Shown here: positions 20,356 to 29,034 of the stretch, piece by piece
Layout: each line of letters opens with the position of its first letter
Position numbering within the stretch: the first letter of the stretch is position 1
NCBI GenBank assembly: GCA_036496605.1
Contig: DASXKV010000068.1
Coordinates: forward strand, 99,095 to 163,094
Length of the DNA: 64,000 bases
From: Gemmatimonadaceae bacterium
GTDB lineage: Bacteria; Gemmatimonadota; Gemmatimonadetes; Gemmatimonadales; Gemmatimonadaceae
Direction of reading: 5' to 3'
The notes under the pieces: model-generated
Told to the model about the DNA's origin: nothing
Seen by the model: the letters and a program-made list of their open reading frames with translations, nothing else
Database searches by the model: none
Program-made: the position numbers and the translations under genes

Positions 20356-21240
20356 ATGGGACGCGATCGGCTTCTGCGCGTGGGCGTGGCGAGCCTGGGG
20401 ATGCTGGCGCTGAGCGCAATGGTTCACCCAGTCTGGGCACAAAACCCGGGGCAGATCCTCGACAGCCTGAGGCGACGCTTTGTCGTGCCGCTGGTGCCCT
20501 CGCTCGAAGTGGCAGCGACGGCGTCGCGCTTTGCACCGGCGCAAAACACCTCGTCGCAGTCGGCCTACGGAGCGAACTTCGGGGACGGCTTTGTCGGCGC
20601 CGGCTTCGCCAGCCGAACACGTAGCGGCGAGCATGCGGACGGATCTGCGGTTGCCGGCTTTGGCCTGTGGAACGCACGTGATTACATAGGCGTCGAGGTC
20701 AGCGTCTTCTCGTTCTCGACCGTCGACGAGGGTTTTGGCCAGAACGGCGCGTTCGGAATCAAGATCCACCGTGCATTCCCGGGCAACTGGGCGGCGGCCC
20801 TCGGCGGCGAGAACCTCGCGGGCTGGGGCTCCCTGGACGCGCCGAGAACGTACTACGGAGTGGTCTCCAAGGTCTGGCGTCTGCGGCAGCGCGAGGGCGA
20901 TCCCTTCGGCAGCCTCACGACGAACCTGGGCGCCGGTGACGGTCGCTTCAGCCCCCAGTTCGACAGCCTAACGAGCACATCGCAGCTCGGGAGCGTCGGC
21001 GTGTTCGGGAGCGTCGGTCTCCGCGTCCACGAAAAGGTGACCGCGATCGCCGATTGGGGCGGCCAGGATCTGGCGCTCGGCGTCTCCATTCTTCCGCTGC
21101 GCTGGGTACCGCTCGTGATTACGCCCGCGTATGCGGATGTGCTCCACCGCGACAACCACCACGGCGCCTTCGTCCTCGGTGTGGCGCTTGGCTTCAAGTT
21201 CTGGCAGGTTCGAAACATCTTCTTGCCGCCACAGAGGTAG
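20356..21240 (+). CDS. hypothetical exported protein, probable outer-membrane barrel
   Basis: 294 aa, unrecognised family. A clear signal peptide ends at HPVWAQ (~residue 29). The rest is rich in alternating hydrophobic/polar stretches, Gly and aromatics (GSAVAGFGLWNARDYIGVEV; final LGFKFWQVRNIFLPP), as in small beta-barrels. ATG 20356 has GAGGAG 6 nt upstream and begins the signal peptide. Followed after 3 nt by another secreted protein, so the two form an operon. Confidence 0.65.
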   Translation: MGRDRLLRVGVASLGMLALSAMVHPVWAQNPGQILDSLRRRFVVPLVPSLEVAATASRFAPAQNTSSQSAYGANFGDGFVGAGFASRTRSGEHADGSAVAGFGLWNARDYIGVEVSVFSFSTVDEGFGQNGAFGIKIHRAFPGNWAAALGGENLAGWGSLDAPRTYYGVVSKVWRLRQREGDPFGSLTTNLGAGDGRFSPQFDSLTSTSQLGSVGVFGSVGLRVHEKVTAIADWGGQDLALGVSILPLRWVPLVITPAYADVLHRDNHHGAFVLGVALGFKFWQVRNIFLPPQR

Positions 21241-21243
21241 CCC

Positions 21244-21792
21244 ATGAAAAAGTTGATGATACTCGGGCTGGGCGTGGCGACGTTAGGCGTCGCCGTCTCT
21301 TCCCGCGCGAGCGCGCAAGCAGCCAACAACAACACAACGATCCCCTTCGTCGTAGTGACGCTGTTCACGCCGGGAACGGTCGGCGTGCCAATGGATCTCG
21401 CCGTCGCGAACGCGGTCCAGAACGAGATGGACCAGTTGCTGCGCAACAAGAACGTCGTGTCACCGATCACGGGCGTCGCGATTCCGCCGGAGATCACGAC
21501 AGCCGCGATCGACATGATGACCACGGCGACGCCAACCGTGCGAAGTCAAATGGAGAAGGCGCTGTCTGGCGCTGGCGTGAGCAACGGTGTGCAGGAGCAG
21601 CTTCTCTCCAATCTTCCGAGCTTGCTGTCACGTCCGACGGCGGGTCAGCTCCAGACGGTGCTCAGCGCCTTCGATGGCTTCGTCAATAACGCGAACGCGG
21701 CATTCCTCGTGAATCCACCGGCAGAATTCCTCGCGTTACACGCGATTTTACTCCAGGTGAGTACGTCGGCGAATCGAGTGCCGCATCCGTAG
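21244..21792 (+). CDS. hypothetical secreted protein
   Basis: 182 aa, not recognised. Signal peptide MKKLMILGLGVATLGVAVSS..ASAQ, cleavage around residue 25. The mature part has no Cys, is Ala/Val/Thr/Asn-rich and looks helical in its second half (residues ~95-165). Starts 3 nt after the barrel-like protein, suggesting they act together in the envelope. Ends before a long inverted repeat. Confidence 0.6.
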   Translation: MKKLMILGLGVATLGVAVSSRASAQAANNNTTIPFVVVTLFTPGTVGVPMDLAVANAVQNEMDQLLRNKNVVSPITGVAIPPEITTAAIDMMTTATPTVRSQMEKALSGAGVSNGVQEQLLSNLPSLLSRPTAGQLQTVLSAFDGFVNNANAAFLVNPPAEFLALHAILLQVSTSANRVPHP

Positions 21793-21806
21793 AGGGGCTA
21801 GGGGCT

Positions 21807-21868
21807 GGGGCTAGCGCATAAGGAAGGGGCTAGGGTCAGCTGACTCTAGCCTCTCTTGCGCTAGCCCC
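21807..21868. terminator. 62-nt nested inverted repeat between convergent genes
   Basis: Outer arms GGGGCTAGCGC (21807-21817) and GCGCTAGCCCC (21858-21868) match exactly. Inside, GCTAG-G-GTCAGCTGAC-T-CTAGC (21829-21850) is a near-perfect palindrome. An alternative outer pairing GAGGGGCTAG (21792-21801) with CTAGCCCCTC (21861-21870) also exists. It sits between the secreted protein (+) and the aminotransferase (-), so it probably terminates both. Confidence 0.6.
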
Positions 21869-21881
21869 TCGTCGCTCCCAA

Positions 21882-23039
21882 TCACACCTTCTCTCTCACC
21901 TCGACCAACCGATCCGCCGCTCGGCGAAGCGTATCGAACTTCTTGCAGAACGCGAAGCGCACCAGCGTTCGCCCGAGCTCACGCTCGTGGTAGAAGCTCG
22001 AGCCGGGCACCGTTGCGACGCCGATCTCTTGCGTCATCCACTTCGCGAAGGTCACGTCATCCAGATCGCTCAGTGCGGAGAAATCAGCGAGTATGTAATA
22101 GGCGCCCTCGGGAACGGCGAAAGAAAAGCCCGCTTCATTGAGTGCTTCGACGAGCACGTGCCGGCGCGCCCGATAGTCGAGCGCGAGGTGATTGAAGTAG
22201 TCGGGATCGAATGCGAGGCCGACTGCACCAGCGGCCTGCAATGGTGCCGGCGCTCCGACTGTTAGGAAATCGTGAACTTTTCTAATCGGCCCCGTCTGAG
22301 CCGGCGGTGCGACTGCATAACCGAGGCGCCAACCCGTGCAGCTGAAGGTCTTCGATAGGCCCGAGATCGTGATCGTCCGCTCGCGCATCTCGGGCCACGT
22401 CGCCATCACGTGATGGTCGCCCGCATAACGAATGTGCTCGTAAATTTCGTCGGTAATCGCCCAGACGTCGTACTTCAAGCATAGTTCCGAGATCAGTGTC
22501 ATCTCGGCGCGCGTGAGAACGCGACCCGTTGGATTGTGCGGCGTGTTGATGATGATCGCCTTCGTCCGTTTGTTGAACGCTTTCCGAAGGCGATCACCGT
22601 CGAGCGTCCAATGGGGTCGCTCGAATGGGACGAAGACTGGCGTGGCACCCGCGAGAATGGCATCCGGTCCGTAATTCTCGTAGAACGGCTCGAGCACGAT
22701 CACTTCGTCGCCCGGATCCATGAGCGCCATGAAGACCGACGCCATGGCCTCCGTTGCGCCGCAGGTGACCGTGACTTCGCGGTCGGGATCGACCTCCATC
22801 CCGTACCATCGACGATACTTCTCTGCGATCGCGATGCGGAGATTCGCCGAACCCCAGGTCACGGCATATTGATTGATATTGCCTTGAATCGCCGCACATG
22901 CCGCGTCCTTCATCGGCTCGGGCATCGGAAAGTCTGGGAATCCTTGCGCGAGATTCACCGCCTCGTGCATTTGCGCGATGCGAGTCATCTCGCGGATCAC
23001 CGACTCCGTGAACGTCGACGTTCGTCTCGCTGCGAGCAT
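21882..23039 (-). CDS. class I/II pyridoxal-phosphate aminotransferase
   Basis: 385 aa fold-type I PLP enzyme, similar to the methionine/kynurenine aminotransferase group (YbdL/KAT-like). NLAQGFPDFP at residues ~30-39 is typical of this group; NTPHNPTGRV, the PLP-Asp in AITDEIYEH, the Schiff-base Lys in SGLSKTFSCTGWRLGY and the C-terminal Arg in VRFAFCK are intact. ATG 23039 shares one base with the ruvA stop (TAATG), so translation is probably coupled. Exact substrate unknown. Confidence 0.88.
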   Translation of the reverse strand: MLAARRTSTFTESVIREMTRIAQMHEAVNLAQGFPDFPMPEPMKDAACAAIQGNINQYAVTWGSANLRIAIAEKYRRWYGMEVDPDREVTVTCGATEAMASVFMALMDPGDEVIVLEPFYENYGPDAILAGATPVFVPFERPHWTLDGDRLRKAFNKRTKAIIINTPHNPTGRVLTRAEMTLISELCLKYDVWAITDEIYEHIRYAGDHHVMATWPEMRERTITISGLSKTFSCTGWRLGYAVAPPAQTGPIRKVHDFLTVGAPAPLQAAGAVGLAFDPDYFNHLALDYRARRHVLVEALNEAGFSFAVPEGAYYILADFSALSDLDDVTFAKWMTQEIGVATVPGSSFYHERELGRTLVRFAFCKKFDTLRRAADRLVEVREKV

Positions 23040-23653
23040 TACCGTCCACCTCCGCCGCCGACCTTGGTGAGTGCACGACGAATCAGCTCCGGCGCGTTCA
23101 TTCCCTTGCCGCCGTCGTCGAGCGCGGCACGGACGGCCCGCTCGGCATCGCCTGTAGAATAGCCCAGCGAAACAAGAGCGCGAGCCGCATCTTCGGCAGT
23201 CGCGCCCCCTTCGCCGCGCCCGACGCCACTCGGCGCGGCCGCACGAACCTCGTCCAGCTTGTCCGCGAGATCGAGCACGAGCTGCTCCGCCTTCTTTCGG
23301 CCAACCCGCGGGACGCTCTGAAGGGTGACAATATCCTTTTCCCGAATCGCCCGTACCAGTCGCTCGGCCGAGAGCGTCGACAACAGCCCGAGCGCCAGCG
23401 CCGGACCCACACCCTTTGCGCCCAGCACGCGCTGGAACACCTGCCGCTCGAACGCACTCGTGAAGCCGAACAGTTGCCAGCCGTCCTCCTTCACGACAAG
23501 GTAGGTGTGCAGCCGAACCGCTTCGCCGATCTTGGGCAGCGTTTCGTAAACGCTCAATGGCACGAGCAGCTCGTACCCCACGCCGCCCGCGGTCATGATC
23601 TCGACGCGGTCCAACGCCTTGGCCAGCAGCGTCCCGGCGACGTGAGCGATCAC
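23039..23653 (-). CDS. ruvA: Holliday junction DNA helicase subunit RuvA
   Basis: 204 aa. N-terminal OB domain starting MIAHVAGTLLAKALD, two helix-hairpin-helix segments (VGPALALGLLSTL and VPRVGRKKAEQLVLDL), a Gly/Ala linker and a C-terminal UBA-like domain (ARALVSLGYSTGDAERAVRAAL) that contacts RuvB. GTG start overlaps the ruvC stop by 4 nt. Confidence 0.95.
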   Translation of the reverse strand: MIAHVAGTLLAKALDRVEIMTAGGVGYELLVPLSVYETLPKIGEAVRLHTYLVVKEDGWQLFGFTSAFERQVFQRVLGAKGVGPALALGLLSTLSAERLVRAIREKDIVTLQSVPRVGRKKAEQLVLDLADKLDEVRAAAPSGVGRGEGGATAEDAARALVSLGYSTGDAERAVRAALDDGGKGMNAPELIRRALTKVGGGGGR

Positions 23654-24249
23654 GTCTTCCTCTCGTCGCCCGAGCGCCGTGCCGCGAGTCTCGCCATCGC
23701 GCGTTCAACCGCCGCGTCGCGCCGTCCACGTTGCGCACGCTCGGTCGTCTCGCGAGTCGCGGACGAGATCGTCGGAAGCCGCGAGCTCATGAGGTACGCT
23801 AGCGCCGCCGCGACACCGTCCGCGGCGTCGGAAGGTTGCGGGACGGCCTTCAGGCGCAGGAGTCGTGTGAGCATAAATTGAACTTGCTCTTTCGTCGCTC
23901 CACCAGCGCCGACCACTGCCTTCTTTATCTCAGCAGGCGGGAATTCGTGAATGTCCAGATGCGCCTGATGTCCGGCGAGAAGAATCACGCCCCGAGCGTG
24001 GCCGAGAACGACCGTTGTCCGCACGTTGCGCGCATAAAACACGTCCTCGACCGAAAGCGCATCTGGTCGATGCCGAGCGATGAGCTGTGTGACGCCGTCG
24101 TAGATCTCGGCGAGACGAGACGGTAGTGGATCGCGCGGGCGCGTCCGTATCACTCCGCACTCGACGAGGGTCGCGAGCCCGGGCCGGTCACTGCGAACGA
24201 CGCCATATCCCGTGTTGGCAGTGCCGGGATCGATGCCGAGTGCGAGCAT
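23650..24249 (-). CDS. ruvC: crossover junction endodeoxyribonuclease RuvC
   Basis: 199 aa resolvase with an RNase H fold. Catalytic acids are in LGIDPGTANTGYG (Asp near residue 5), LSVEDVFYARN (Glu) and PSDAADGVAAALAY (Asp pair). ATG 24249 gives the standard start; the C-terminal tail (~165-199) is basic and low-complexity. First gene of ruvC-ruvA-aminotransferase. Confidence 0.95.
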   Translation of the reverse strand: MLALGIDPGTANTGYGVVRSDRPGLATLVECGVIRTRPRDPLPSRLAEIYDGVTQLIARHRPDALSVEDVFYARNVRTTVVLGHARGVILLAGHQAHLDIHEFPPAEIKKAVVGAGGATKEQVQFMLTRLLRLKAVPQPSDAADGVAAALAYLMSSRLPTISSATRETTERAQRGRRDAAVERAMARLAARRSGDERKT

Positions 24250-24256
24250 GACAGAA

Positions 24257-24311
24257 GGTGCTAGGTGTTTGGTGCTGGGTGCCAGGGGTGCGAAGTCTAG
24301 CACCTAGCGCC
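24257..24311. terminator. imperfect inverted repeat between yebC and ruvC
   Basis: GGTGCTAGGTG (24257-24267) pairs with CACCTAGCGCC (24301-24311) with one G-T wobble; the loop carries more GGTGC-like words. A second small perfect hairpin GCGCTT-ACT-AAGCGC (24321-24335) overlaps the yebC stop. Together they likely separate yebC from the ruvCA transcript or attenuate read-through. Confidence 0.45.
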
Positions 24312-24327
24312 TAGTGCCCCGCGCTTA

Positions 24328-25071
24328 CTAAGCGCGCACCATCTGTTCGACGTCGATATCGAAGTTCGCCCACACCTTCTGCACGTCATCGAGCTCTTCG
24401 AGCGACTCGATGAGCTTGAGCAATGTTTCGGCTTCCCGCCCCTCGACTTTCACCGTCGACTTGGGGACCATCGCGAGCTCGGCTTCAACAATCGGCAGGC
24501 CCTTGCTCTGCAAAGCGGCGCGCACGGAATGAAAGTCACCGGGTGCAGTCGTTATGACGTATTGGTCCTCTTCGCGACGAAGATCTTCCCCGCCTGCGTC
24601 GAGGACCGCTTCCATGAGCGCATCCTCGTCCCGGCCCGCGCCATCGATGAGGATCTGGCCCTTCTTCTCGAACATCCAGGCGACGGAGTTCGGGGTACCA
24701 ATATTCCCGCCGCCGCGCGACATCCGATACCTCACATCAGCCACCGTGCGGGTCGCGTTGTCGGTCACGGCCTCGATCATCATCGCGACGCCGCCCGGGC
24801 CATAGCCTTCGTACGTCACTTCCTGGTAGTCCACGCCCTCGAGCTCTCCCGTCCCCTTCTTGATTGCGCGCTCGATGTTCTCCTTCGGCATCGAGCTCGC
24901 GCGTGCATTATCGACGGCCGTTCGGAGACGAGCATTGCCGTCAGGGTCGCCGCCGCCTTGCTTGGCGGCAAGCGTGATCTCGCGAATCAGCTTCGTGAAC
25001 AGGGCCCCCCGCTTTGCGTCGGCCGCCGCTTTGTAATGCTTGATCTGCTTCCATTTACTATGACCAGCCAT
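24328..25071 (-). CDS. yebC: YebC/PmpR family transcriptional/translational regulator
   Basis: 247 aa. MAGHSKWKQIKHYKAAADAKRG is the invariant family start and fixes ATG 25071. AKQGGGDPDGNARLRTAVDNAR, YEGYGPGGVAMMIEAVTDN and a C-terminal domain with LDDVQKVWANFD follow. YebC-type proteins were first described as DNA-binding regulators and more recently as factors helping ribosomes through polyproline. The association with ruv genes is widespread. Confidence 0.95.
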   Translation of the reverse strand: MAGHSKWKQIKHYKAAADAKRGALFTKLIREITLAAKQGGGDPDGNARLRTAVDNARASSMPKENIERAIKKGTGELEGVDYQEVTYEGYGPGGVAMMIEAVTDNATRTVADVRYRMSRGGGNIGTPNSVAWMFEKKGQILIDGAGRDEDALMEAVLDAGGEDLRREEDQYVITTAPGDFHSVRAALQSKGLPIVEAELAMVPKSTVKVEGREAETLLKLIESLEELDDVQKVWANFDIDVEQMVRA

Positions 25072-25155
25072 AGCCAGCTCGGTTCGGGGACGAGTCGAGG
25101 ACCTCGTGACCAATATAGCGTTAGCCCGCTCGCACCCCACCGTCGAAGCGATGAG

Positions 25156-26247
25156 TTACTGCCCGACGCGAATAGCGACTGCCGCCCGGAATCCGCCGAG
25201 ATCCGCCGTCCCATCGAGCGCCGCAAAGCGGCCGAACGAGTAGCCAGCGCTCGGCGTAATCGCGAACCCGCCCGCGTCGACGCTATATCGCAGACCAAGC
25301 GTGCCGAGCATGCTCGTGCTCAGATTCTCCTGCGTCCAGTTCCGCAATTCGACAGAGGGCTCGAGCACGCCACTCATCGCGCGAAACCCGAGACCCACCA
25401 GGACATTCACGATGTTCTCTCGCCCGGTGCGCTCGCCAGTGAAAATGGTCCCCGATCGCCGATAGAGATCCCACGCATTCACGAGGAGATTGGCCGGGCC
25501 GAATGAGTCGTTGAAGCCGGCCTGCGTGATGTAGCGATCGCCGGTGTTGTAGATCGATTCGTCAATGTTGTCGTTCCCGAATTTCGAGTATGTGAAACCG
25601 AACGCGACGCGTCCTGTGCCCAACGGGTGATCCAAGCCGATGCGTCCGCGATACTCGTTCCCCGGTTGAAAGCGCGGCTGCGCGCCCGTGTTATCGACGA
25701 ATGGCTCGTACGCCGCGCTCTTTCGCAAGCTGCCGCCGAAGCCGAGGTTCCACGAACCAAGCGGTCGTGCGACCGCGATTCCGGCCGTCGCGCCAAAACC
25801 TGTCCCCATATTCGATATGGGAAATGCGAGAAAATCGTTTCCGATCCGAAACGCAGCCAGCTCCTCCGCCTGCGTCGCCGTCTCTTTGCCTGTTGGGAGG
25901 TTCAGGCCGGCCGTGAGGACGACAAAGTCTGTTCCGAGGCTGAGATTCGCGCGCACTTGCGTGTCCGTCAGCCCGCTCACGTCGCTCGCCGCCTCGGTGC
26001 CAGTGCCGTTAGGCCGGACGCGTGCCGAAACGAACGAGGTGCCAACGTCGAAGTTCAACATCGACGAGACCGGAACAACGACATAGATGGGGAGCGTGAA
26101 TTCCGAGATCGTCTCGTTTATCGGCGACCTGACCTGATATTGAACGAACTGCGGAGCGCCACGAAGGTTCGCGTCATACACTGATTGGGCGGCGAGCGGC
26201 GCGGCGAACGACGTGAAGAGCGCCGCCGTGGCGATGAAATAGCGCAT
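25156..26247 (-). CDS. hypothetical outer-membrane beta-barrel protein
   Basis: 363 aa. Signal peptide MRYFIATAALFTSFAAPLAAQ, then a long series of amphipathic strands with Gly/Asn turns and a terminal hydrophobic strand GGFRAAVAIRVGQ. No plug domain or TonB box seen, so it is more like a passive porin/transporter barrel. GAGGAG lies 6 nt before ATG 26247; an ATG at 26253 is directly abutted by the same site and is less likely. It follows the TPR/CsgG lipoprotein by 10 nt, so the two are likely partners. Confidence 0.75.
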   Translation of the reverse strand: MRYFIATAALFTSFAAPLAAQSVYDANLRGAPQFVQYQVRSPINETISEFTLPIYVVVPVSSMLNFDVGTSFVSARVRPNGTGTEAASDVSGLTDTQVRANLSLGTDFVVLTAGLNLPTGKETATQAEELAAFRIGNDFLAFPISNMGTGFGATAGIAVARPLGSWNLGFGGSLRKSAAYEPFVDNTGAQPRFQPGNEYRGRIGLDHPLGTGRVAFGFTYSKFGNDNIDESIYNTGDRYITQAGFNDSFGPANLLVNAWDLYRRSGTIFTGERTGRENIVNVLVGLGFRAMSGVLEPSVELRNWTQENLSTSMLGTLGLRYSVDAGGFAITPSAGYSFGRFAALDGTADLGGFRAAVAIRVGQ

Positions 26248-26257
26248 GGTCATCTCC

Positions 26258-27598
26258 TCACGGCCGCTTGACGACGATTTCGACCCGCGCCGTCTTCTGG
26301 CCTGGATTGTCGATTCCCGTGCCCTCGCCAACTGGATCGCGCAGCGGCGGTCCGGTCAGCGCGCCCGCGGCATTCGATGCTGCCGCGCCGGACGCGGATG
26401 GATTGAGGTCGCCCGCTACGCCGAGGGCGGTGCCGCCCTCGCTGCTCGTGGCAACGGTGCCTAACGCCGCTTGATCGGCGATTCGGCCTTCGGCGCTCCC
26501 GGCGAGATTGCTCTCGATCGACCGCGAGTTGAGTTGGTTGCCCGCGATGAGGAGACGAGTCTGCTGGCTCTTGGCCGCCGCGGCGGCAAAGCCTGGGTCG
26601 AGCTGGGCCGCGTTCTGATAGAACGTCTCCGCGGCTTCGAACTGCCCCTCGTCCTCGAGCAAGAGGCCGCGACTATAAGCGACGAAAGCCGCCAGCGATC
26701 GGGTCGGTCGCTGTTCGATTTCGTTCCGCTCCGCCGTCGTCAGCGTCACACCGAGCTGCTGAAAGAGTCCGAGCGCGATGTTCTTCTCGAGCGTCAACAG
26801 CTGGTCGAGCGCGCGATTGTCGTTCGTCGCTCCGGCAACGCGCGTCGTCGGTACATCGATCACCGCTGCGTCCACACGAAGGTCTTGCCCCCGCTGTAGA
26901 ATCGAGCCCTGCACGAGTCGTCCCGCCTGAAGAATCTTTCCCGCGCGGACATTGCTCGACGAATCCGTCGCACCCGTCTTCTGGAGCCGGATCTCGTCGA
27001 GCACCGCTTGCAGCCGGAGTCGCTCGACGACGGTGAGACGCGACGAGCGAGCGAGATCCGTCGTCAATAGCTCCGCGAGTCCGCGTTCGAGCGGTTTGAG
27101 CGACGTGTCGGCACCGCTGAACGCGAGCGGGAGTACCGCGACGACGTTGGGCGTCCCAGGCACCTGTGCGAGTCGCTGCTCGTCCCGAACTTCGGCGCGT
27201 GCGGTCTGCTCGAGCTGCTTCCGCTGCAGCGCCGCGAGCCGCGCCTCGAGCGCGTGACGTACCCGGCTCGTGCGCCCGTATTCGACGTATGACGCGTATG
27301 CCGTGCGCGCCGCCGCGAAATCGTTTTGGTCCTCAGCCGTTAGGCCAAGATAGAGCGCCGTCGTGCCGTCGCGTGGATTCAGCTTCGCCGCTTGCTCGAG
27401 CGCCGTCCGCGCTTCCGTCAACTTTCCGGACTTGTAATACGCGATACCGAGTGAGCGGAGCACGGGCTCCGACTGCGGATTGCTCGATCGCTCGCGCTCG
27501 AGCCGGGCGATGGCTTCCGGGCCGGCCGCGGCGCTCCCCGCGGTCGCGCACGCTCCCGCGCCTAACGCGAAAGCAAGGAAGCCAAATGTTCGAATCAT
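26258..27598 (-). CDS. TPR-CsgG-like lipoprotein
   Basis: 446 aa. Lipoprotein signal ending in GAGAC (lipobox), TPR-like repeats at ~25-125 (ALEQAAKLNPRDGTTALYLG), a CsgG/FlgO-like domain (~150-320) with VVAVLPLAF and LTVVERLRLQAVLDEIRLQ, and one more TPR near 345-380. The tail is Ala/Gly/Ser-rich. CsgG-type domains form or support outer-membrane secretion assemblies. GAGG lies 6 nt before ATG 27598; an ATG at 27604 is an alternative. Operon with a barrel protein downstream and a DnaB-like ATPase upstream. Confidence 0.75.
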   Translation of the reverse strand: MIRTFGFLAFALGAGACATAGSAAAGPEAIARLERERSSNPQSEPVLRSLGIAYYKSGKLTEARTALEQAAKLNPRDGTTALYLGLTAEDQNDFAAARTAYASYVEYGRTSRVRHALEARLAALQRKQLEQTARAEVRDEQRLAQVPGTPNVVAVLPLAFSGADTSLKPLERGLAELLTTDLARSSRLTVVERLRLQAVLDEIRLQKTGATDSSSNVRAGKILQAGRLVQGSILQRGQDLRVDAAVIDVPTTRVAGATNDNRALDQLLTLEKNIALGLFQQLGVTLTTAERNEIEQRPTRSLAAFVAYSRGLLLEDEGQFEAAETFYQNAAQLDPGFAAAAAKSQQTRLLIAGNQLNSRSIESNLAGSAEGRIADQAALGTVATSSEGGTALGVAGDLNPSASGAAASNAAGALTGPPLRDPVGEGTGIDNPGQKTARVEIVVKRP

Positions 27599-27614
27599 GT
27601 TCATCCTCGCACTC

Positions 27615-28493
27615 CTACCGATCGGGATCCAGCATGTCCTCGAAGCGCATCCACTGTGCATAGAAGTAGAGATCGACGTAGCCCACGCTGCCGTGACGGT
27701 TCTTGCGCACCAGAAGCTCCGTCGCGCCCTCGATGTCGCGCGCGCTGTCGTACATGCTTTCGCGGTACAGCGCGAGCACGACGTCCGCGTGATGCTTCAC
27801 CGCGCCGAGCGCCCCGAAATCGTCGAGTTGCGGCCGACGGTCCGGGCGGGCACCAAGCAATGGAAGCTGAGCCGTCGCCAATATGGCGATGCCAGCGTCC
27901 AGCGCCAACGATTTTAACGCGCGTATTGCCGACGCCTGTTCCTCCGCCGCGTCGCGTCGCCCAGCGCCAATGCTTTGAATTGCGTCGATGATTACCAGAT
28001 CTGGAACGCCTGCCTCGTCCCAGCCCTCGGGCAATCCGTCCGCCGAGTCGCTCGACATCCGCCCAAAGCGCGGCAAACGCTCGCGAAGACGCACTACGGC
28101 CGCACCGACGCGCGCCCTCGCCAAGTCATCGAGCGTCCCTTGCCGCAGCTCATCCACGCGAACGCGCCCTTCCATCGCCAGTACGCGTTCCATCAACCGC
28201 TGTGGTGCCATCTCGGCCGAGAAATAGCCGACCGAGTGATGCTCCGCCGAGCGCAGTGCGATCGCCAGCGCGAACGCAGATTTTCCGCTTGCTACGTCAC
28301 CGCCAAGAACTGCGAGGTCGCCGCGCCGAAACCCACCGCCGATGCTTCTGTCCAGACTCGGAAAGCCGCAAGTGATGGTGTCGGTGTCGGGGGCGCCCTC
28401 GGCAATGGCGTCGATCTGACCGAGTAGCTCCGGCAACGAGGACGCTGTAGTCTCGGATGGCGGTGACTGTGGTGAGTCGCCCGTTGAGCTCAT
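27615..28493 (-). CDS. DnaB/RecA-fold ATPase domain protein
   Basis: 292 aa. Corresponds to only the C-terminal motor domain of a replicative helicase: Walker A GGDVASGKSAF (~residue 64), FSAEMAPQRL after it, Walker B LVIIDAIQSI, KHHADVVLALYRE and a C-terminal RKNRHGSVGYVDLYF. The DnaB N-terminal collar is replaced by ~35 low-complexity residues. Could be a DnaB-derived or KaiC/RadA-like accessory ATPase; role unknown. It ends about 16 nt before the CsgG-like lipoprotein. Confidence 0.75.
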   Translation of the reverse strand: MSSTGDSPQSPPSETTASSLPELLGQIDAIAEGAPDTDTITCGFPSLDRSIGGGFRRGDLAVLGGDVASGKSAFALAIALRSAEHHSVGYFSAEMAPQRLMERVLAMEGRVRVDELRQGTLDDLARARVGAAVVRLRERLPRFGRMSSDSADGLPEGWDEAGVPDLVIIDAIQSIGAGRRDAAEEQASAIRALKSLALDAGIAILATAQLPLLGARPDRRPQLDDFGALGAVKHHADVVLALYRESMYDSARDIEGATELLVRKNRHGSVGYVDLYFYAQWMRFEDMLDPDR

Positions 28494-28514
28494 GGCCGAT
28501 AATGTCCGCGGTGG

Positions 28515-28955
28515 TCAAGAGGGGCAAGCACTGCGGGCGTCAGGGGCAATGAACGCGCGCTCCAACCGATCGAGTTCCAGCCGCGCCGCCGCGTCGAGAT
28601 AAGGATCGATCGCGGTCACGACATTCGCCAATGCTTGCCCTACGTCCGCGAGATCGCCTGCGGTGGCATCGGCGAGCTTGGTGAGTGATGCGCGAACCGC
28701 TGCAGGCAGCGCGACGCTTCCGAGCCACCCGCGTGCAGCTGCCGAGCGTTCGCCGCGCATGGAAGCGGAAAGTTCTCTCTGAGGAAGAGAATCATCGACG
28801 AGGCGTGCCACCAGATACGTCGCGAGCACCACTTCGCGCGGTCCGCCAAGAGGCGCGCGCCCAGCGAGCGCCGCAAGCGCGCGAAATCTGAACGCCGGCG
28901 ACGACAATGCGTACGGGGGCGCCGCTGGTACGAAAGAGCTGTGCGAACCGTTCAC
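28515..28955 (-). CDS. hypothetical protein
   Basis: About 146 aa, unrecognised. Mainly helical and Ala/Leu/Arg-rich: RFRALAALAGRAPLGGPREVVL, LPAAVRASLTKLADATAGD and DPYLDAAARLELDRLERAF. The start is tentative: GTG 28955 begins the low-GC-skew coding-like part, and the frame continues upstream but antisense to the PorX-like gene. It is the probable first gene of the DnaB-like/CsgG/barrel group, 21 nt before the ATPase. Confidence 0.5.
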   Translation of the reverse strand: MNGSHSSFVPAAPPYALSSPAFRFRALAALAGRAPLGGPREVVLATYLVARLVDDSLPQRELSASMRGERSAAARGWLGSVALPAAVRASLTKLADATAGDLADVGQALANVVTAIDPYLDAAARLELDRLERAFIAPDARSACPS

Positions 28956-29034
28956 GACGACCAATCTGGAGAGAGTGCGCCTCGCGTGGGAAGCGCTTCC
29001 CGGCTTCGACGACGCTCGGCTACATTCTCTCCGC

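Noticed and set aside
21882..23738. 618-codon reading of the aminotransferase
   Set aside because: The extra 233 residues are an out-of-frame, Arg-rich reading through ruvA; the true start is ATG 23039 overlapping the ruvA stop.
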